A DNA stretch of 64,000 bases from Aldrovandia affinis (lineage: Eukaryota; Chordata; Actinopteri; Notacanthiformes; Halosauridae): NCBI GenBank assembly GCA_029706075.1, contig JAINUG010000133.1, positions 1,880,001-1,944,000 on the forward strand, written 5' to 3'. The notes beneath the pieces were generated by a model that saw only the letters and a program-made list of their open reading frames with translations, had not been told where the DNA came from and searched no databases. This document shows, in pieces, positions 60,936-64,000 of the stretch; position 1 is the first letter of the stretch; every line of letters begins with the position of its first letter. Made by a program: the position numbers and the translations under genes.

Positions 60936-61113
60936 AAGAACAGGTTGAGTGTTTTAGGCCTTCATCGCGTGGAAAGCCTGGTGAGATGGCCGTTGTTTGG
61001 TCTGGGACTCGTTCAGACACACAGACCTCATTTCAGCGCTCAACGTGGTCTCCATGCTGTGGGCTCTTGAGCTCTGTCAGGTATAACACAGGTGAGCAGG
61101 GGAGGTGTAAAGT

Positions 61114-61118
<5 letters not shown>

Positions 61119-61148
<30 letters not shown>

Positions 61149-61160
61149 TGTGTGTGTGGT
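61119..61160. repeat. (TG)n abutting an acceptor site
   Basis: gtgtgtgtgtgtgtgtgtgt, interrupted by gcgttg, running to within 6 nt of the acceptor AG. Confidence 0.93.
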
Positions 61161-61166
61161 TTACAG

Positions 61167-61289
61167 GTGCATACACCTGCCGGGCGGACGAGTTCGTTTG
61201 CAACAACACCTTGTGCAAGCTGCACGTGTGGATGTGCGATGGAGAGGATGACTGTGGAGACAACTCGGATGAAGACCCTGAGATGTGTG
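61167..61289 (+). CDS. lrp1b: lrp1b exon: LDLa repeat 10 of cluster IV
   Basis: Encodes [20 protein letters not shown] and [20 protein letters not shown]. Human LRP1B has [36 protein letters not shown] is a potential N-glycosylation site. The acceptor ggtttacag has a TG repeat where a pyrimidine tract is expected, and the donor g|gtacga is weak. Phase 1/1, so skipping would remove one module without a frameshift. Confidence 0.97.
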
Positions 61290-62149
61290 GTACGAGAATG
61301 TCTGTCCGTCTGTCACGACATTCCTGTGACAGGTGTCCCAAAGCCACCTGAGAACACCCGTTTTAAACCGTAAACGCATGCTGTTTAATTCATTGATCAT
61401 TCATTTGGTGTCTAAATAGTTTTGCCTTGATAGGACCTCTGCTAAATGAATTCATTACATTTATAATGAAGGAATTAACACTGAACAAACTATTTATCAT
61501 CACAGTAAAAAAATATATATATTGTATATATTTGGTTAAAAAACGCCAAAATGGCTTCAATTCCAGAAACAAGATCAAAATATAATAAATTAAATCTGAA
61601 ATGTATTGATATTATTTTCAAGCCTCCAGAAGTTAAAGAAAACTTTATTGAATCTTTTTTTGTGTGAAAATAATATGTAGTCTGTCAGTATTGGTGAGAC
61701 ATGACCTGTCTTACACTTGGAGAAGGGTTTTAGATCAAAAATGAAATATTCATAAAGTCTTGGATCATCCAAAGGTGAAGGATTTGGAAAGTCGTGTCTT
61801 TGATCTTTAAGTTGTTTCTCAGAAAGTAGCGGAGACTATAATATTATCATTCAGCAGAGTGCTACGGGTCTAAATATTATCCTGACCCTTTACAGGTGAG
61901 TTTCAGTCTTTTAGACCACTCTACAACCCACTTCTTCTTTCAGAATGGTTTTATAGTTACACAGGCTGATTTATGAATGCTTAGTACATCCAACCAGACA
62001 CTTTTCCAGAGTCGTGATTGGTCACTGAGCCACCCTACGTGGCCAGTAACAGGAAGTCGATCACAGATTGATTCCTTTAATGTGTCGAGGAGGCCGTTAA
62101 TGTGTAAGAGCAATTAGTCTGAGCGAGCCATCGATAATTACCAGAGTTG
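61290..62149. other. intron interior
   Basis: Nothing recognised. Confidence 0.4.
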
Positions 62150-62460
62150 TGGACTCGAGTCACAATTTTGATGACTTCAGACTTCACTTGCAAAAAATAA
62201 AAGTACTTGAGACTTGAGTTAGACTTGCATGCCTATGACTTGGAGCTAGACTTGGACTTGAGCTGGATGACTCGAGAGACTTGTTTTGAATGTGACTTGA
62301 GGACTTGACACCTGAAATTTGGGACTTGAGGACTTGACTTGACCTGAACACTTGGGACTTTATTTGAGACTTAACCCTTCATGACTTGGGGCTTACTTGA
62401 AACTTGAAGGTTAAGACTTGAGACTTACTTATGACTTGCATAACAGTGACTTGGTCACAA
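62150..62460 (+). repeat. degenerate GACTTG(AG) repeat
   Basis: About 25 scattered occurrences of gacttg / acttgag in 310 bp, spacing irregular. Confidence 0.85.
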
Positions 62461-62650
62461 CTCTGCTGACTGACTACCTTATCTTTTTGAGGATTACTCC
62501 CTTTGGGTTCGTAATATAAAATATGATTCCACTGTAGTGTACACAAATCCTTAAATGCAGGTGAATATTTACTTTGTTACTAGTGTTTAAGTTTCAAGAA
62601 ATTAAACACTAATTACTGTGATTGCTGCTGTGCCCCCCTCTCCCCCGCAG

Positions 62651-62773
62651 CCAAGTTCCCATGCCCTCCCACCAGGCCCCACCGTTGCCGTAACGACCGC
62701 GTCTGCCTGCGGAAGGATCAGGTGTGCAACGGCGTGGACGACTGCGGGGACAACTCTGACGAGGAAGAGTGTG
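62651..62773 (+). CDS. lrp1b: lrp1b exon: LDLa repeat 11 of cluster IV
   Basis: Encodes [40 protein letters not shown] and C. Human LRP1B has [18 protein letters not shown] here, and LRP1 the related FVCPPNRPFRCKNDRVCL. The first two cysteines have the longer spacing typical of this repeat. The acceptor tctcccccgcag is strong, the donor is g|gtgagt, phase 1/1. Confidence 0.97.
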
Positions 62774-62920
62774 GTGAGTGTGCCGAAGATCGGGAACCTT
62801 CAGAGCGCAGACGTGCAGAGCGGAGGAAACGGTCACTTTCAAATCTAATCACTCTGCTACAGACCACATCAGGGCCTCTCCATCAGGCAGAGACCAACGG
62901 CTCAGCTGCTCCACTCTACT

Positions 62921-62981
62921 TAAGAGACAGGTCACTGCCAAAATAGAGGCAGCACTTATTTTGGCAGTGACCTGTGTCTTA
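62921..62981. mobile_element. Tc1-like terminal repeats fused into a hairpin
   Basis: The 25-bp arms taagagacaggtcactgcca(aaata) and its reverse complement match at 24 of 25 positions around an 11-bp spacer. The core caggtcactgccaaaata is the Tc1 end found at 20777. Nothing of the transposase remains. Confidence 0.8.
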
Positions 62982-63557
62982 AGAGAGGTGACCGGGCCAT
63001 CGGTCTGCCTGACGGAAGGGCCCTAATGTGGTCATGGAGTGAATACCGCCGGTAATAGCTGGTAATGGACGCACCAACCCCCCGACCGACCCATGCGGTA
63101 CGACGCTCATTAAAAGCATACCTCACATAACAACACCAGCACCTCCCATTGCGTTTACATTAGACCGCTACAATTAATCATTATGAGCTATCCTCTGCAG
63201 GACCAAAGATTAATCTTATGTGCACACATGAAATAAATGCATGTTAGGTACATTGAAGAGTGAAAGTGGGCCAACAGGCATTCATCCTGGAGTCAAACTT
63301 AAGGACAGGTGTTGATTCAATTTCAGCACCAATATCCTTCATTTCTGCATTTCTCAAACCCTGCCTGCCAAAAAACAACAATTTAAAAGAGTGAGGGACC
63401 TGTCATCTTCAGCAATCCTTAATGAATGCTAACGAGCTCGCTTGCAGTTTGTCCCTGACTTGATCTCCCTCACAAGCCCTCACAAGCGCTGCAGGGAAAC
63501 TCAGTAAACATTCGACCAATGAGTGTTGTGTCCGGATATTAAAAATTTACACTTGAG
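62982..63557. other. intron interior
   Basis: Nothing recognised. Confidence 0.4.
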
Positions 63558-63800
63558 GGTTGAATTCCACCGGTCGCACCAGTGCCAGCTCTGGCCGGGA
63601 GTGCCACTAGGGGGAGGCAGGGAGGGGGGAGGGATAAAAGCCGATTTGAGCTCGCTGTGTATAGGAGTGGTCCTGTGTGTTACGGTGACCGTGGCGGGTG
63701 CCGGCTTGGAGGAGGTGGTGCAGCGCTCAATACCGGTTTCAGGACTACGGCATCGACCTCTCATACAAGGGAGGGCAAAATTGGATACTAAATTGGGACT
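63558..63800 (+). mobile_element. composite SINE, family A, 5'-truncated
   Basis: ctggccgggagtgccactag in the body and aaaattggatactaaattgg at the end. Confidence 0.7.
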
Positions 63801-63924
63801 GGCAGGGGGTAACCGGGTGTTGATCTCCAGGGTTGGGGACCCCTGGTGGTGTGGAGGAGGCTGCTCGGGGTGGTGCAGGTCAGTTTTCCCTCTCTGATGT
63901 GCCTTTTACTCCTCCCCCCACCAG

Positions 63925-64000
63925 AGGGCGCTGTGGGGAGATCCAGGCCGTGCGGGAAGGCGGAGCTCACCTGCAGGAACGAGCGCTGTATCCCGCCGAG
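63925..64000 (+). CDS. lrp1b: lrp1b exon, partial: LDLa repeat 12 of cluster IV
   Basis: Encodes EGAVGRSRPCGKAELTCRNE and RCIPP before the window ends, the first half of an LDLa module. Human LRP1B has ARPCKKDEFACSNKKCIP here. The acceptor is cccccaccag in phase 1, in frame with the preceding exon. The rest of this exon and all downstream exons (last propeller, EGF string, transmembrane and cytoplasmic parts) lie beyond the right edge. Confidence 0.93.

Overview
This window is a piece of a ray-finned (most likely teleost) fish genome. It lies entirely inside one gene on the + strand, lrp1b, which encodes LDL-receptor-related protein 1B, a giant endocytic receptor. Twenty-five coding exons are recognisable (about 3.3 kb of coding sequence, roughly 1,100 codons). 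They are short, GC-rich, and separated by AT-richer introns of about 0.5-8 kb that are packed with fish-type transposons and minisatellites. Both ends of the gene lie outside the window: the first exon enters in the middle of a ligand-binding cluster and the last exon runs off the right edge. I see no other protein-coding gene, no functional tRNA or rRNA gene, no CRISPR array and no promoter.

Layout. Exons at 179-304, 3981-4100, 6059-6187, 6733-6855, 9712-9852 and 11087-11274 encode LDLa repeats 5-10 of ligand-binding cluster III. The exon at 14092-14275 encodes EGF and calcium-binding EGF sequence. Exons between 14966 and 28783 encode one six-bladed YWTD beta-propeller. The exon at 29379-29526 encodes the EGF module that closes the propeller. 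From 30163 to the right edge lie twelve LDLa repeats of cluster IV. The choice of lrp1b over lrp1 rests on near-identical stretches to human LRP1B (for example the repeat with [16 protein letters not shown], and the propeller start [14 protein letters not shown]) and on the twelfth cluster-IV repeat, which LRP1 lacks. Every exon joins its neighbour in phase except the one at 29379-29526, which is one base short and reads as a -1 frameshift at a G-run.

Introns. At least fourteen copies of a composite tRNA-like SINE share the tail motif agggtataattggctacta. A second tRNA-derived SINE carries GGTTCAATTCC-type B boxes, and its head is tandemly amplified at three places. There are also other SINE fragments, one 5S-rRNA-like SINE, at least four kinds of Tc1-like DNA transposon remnant (several with intact inverted termini), three non-LTR retrotransposon ends, and more than a dozen minisatellites.

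Most unusual feature. Many minisatellites press against exons, and at four exons the splice-site region itself has been tandemly copied: the donor of 14092-14275, the donor of 24447-24628, the acceptor of 35136-35255 and the acceptor of 56174-56280. Another array (48400-48896) follows an exon and stays open in its reading frame for about 180 codons. Together with a strong in-frame cryptic donor in the exon at 11087-11274, these make this stretch of lrp1b a natural test bed for repeat-driven splice-site evolution. No wholly new molecular system is evident; the novelty lies in this gene architecture.
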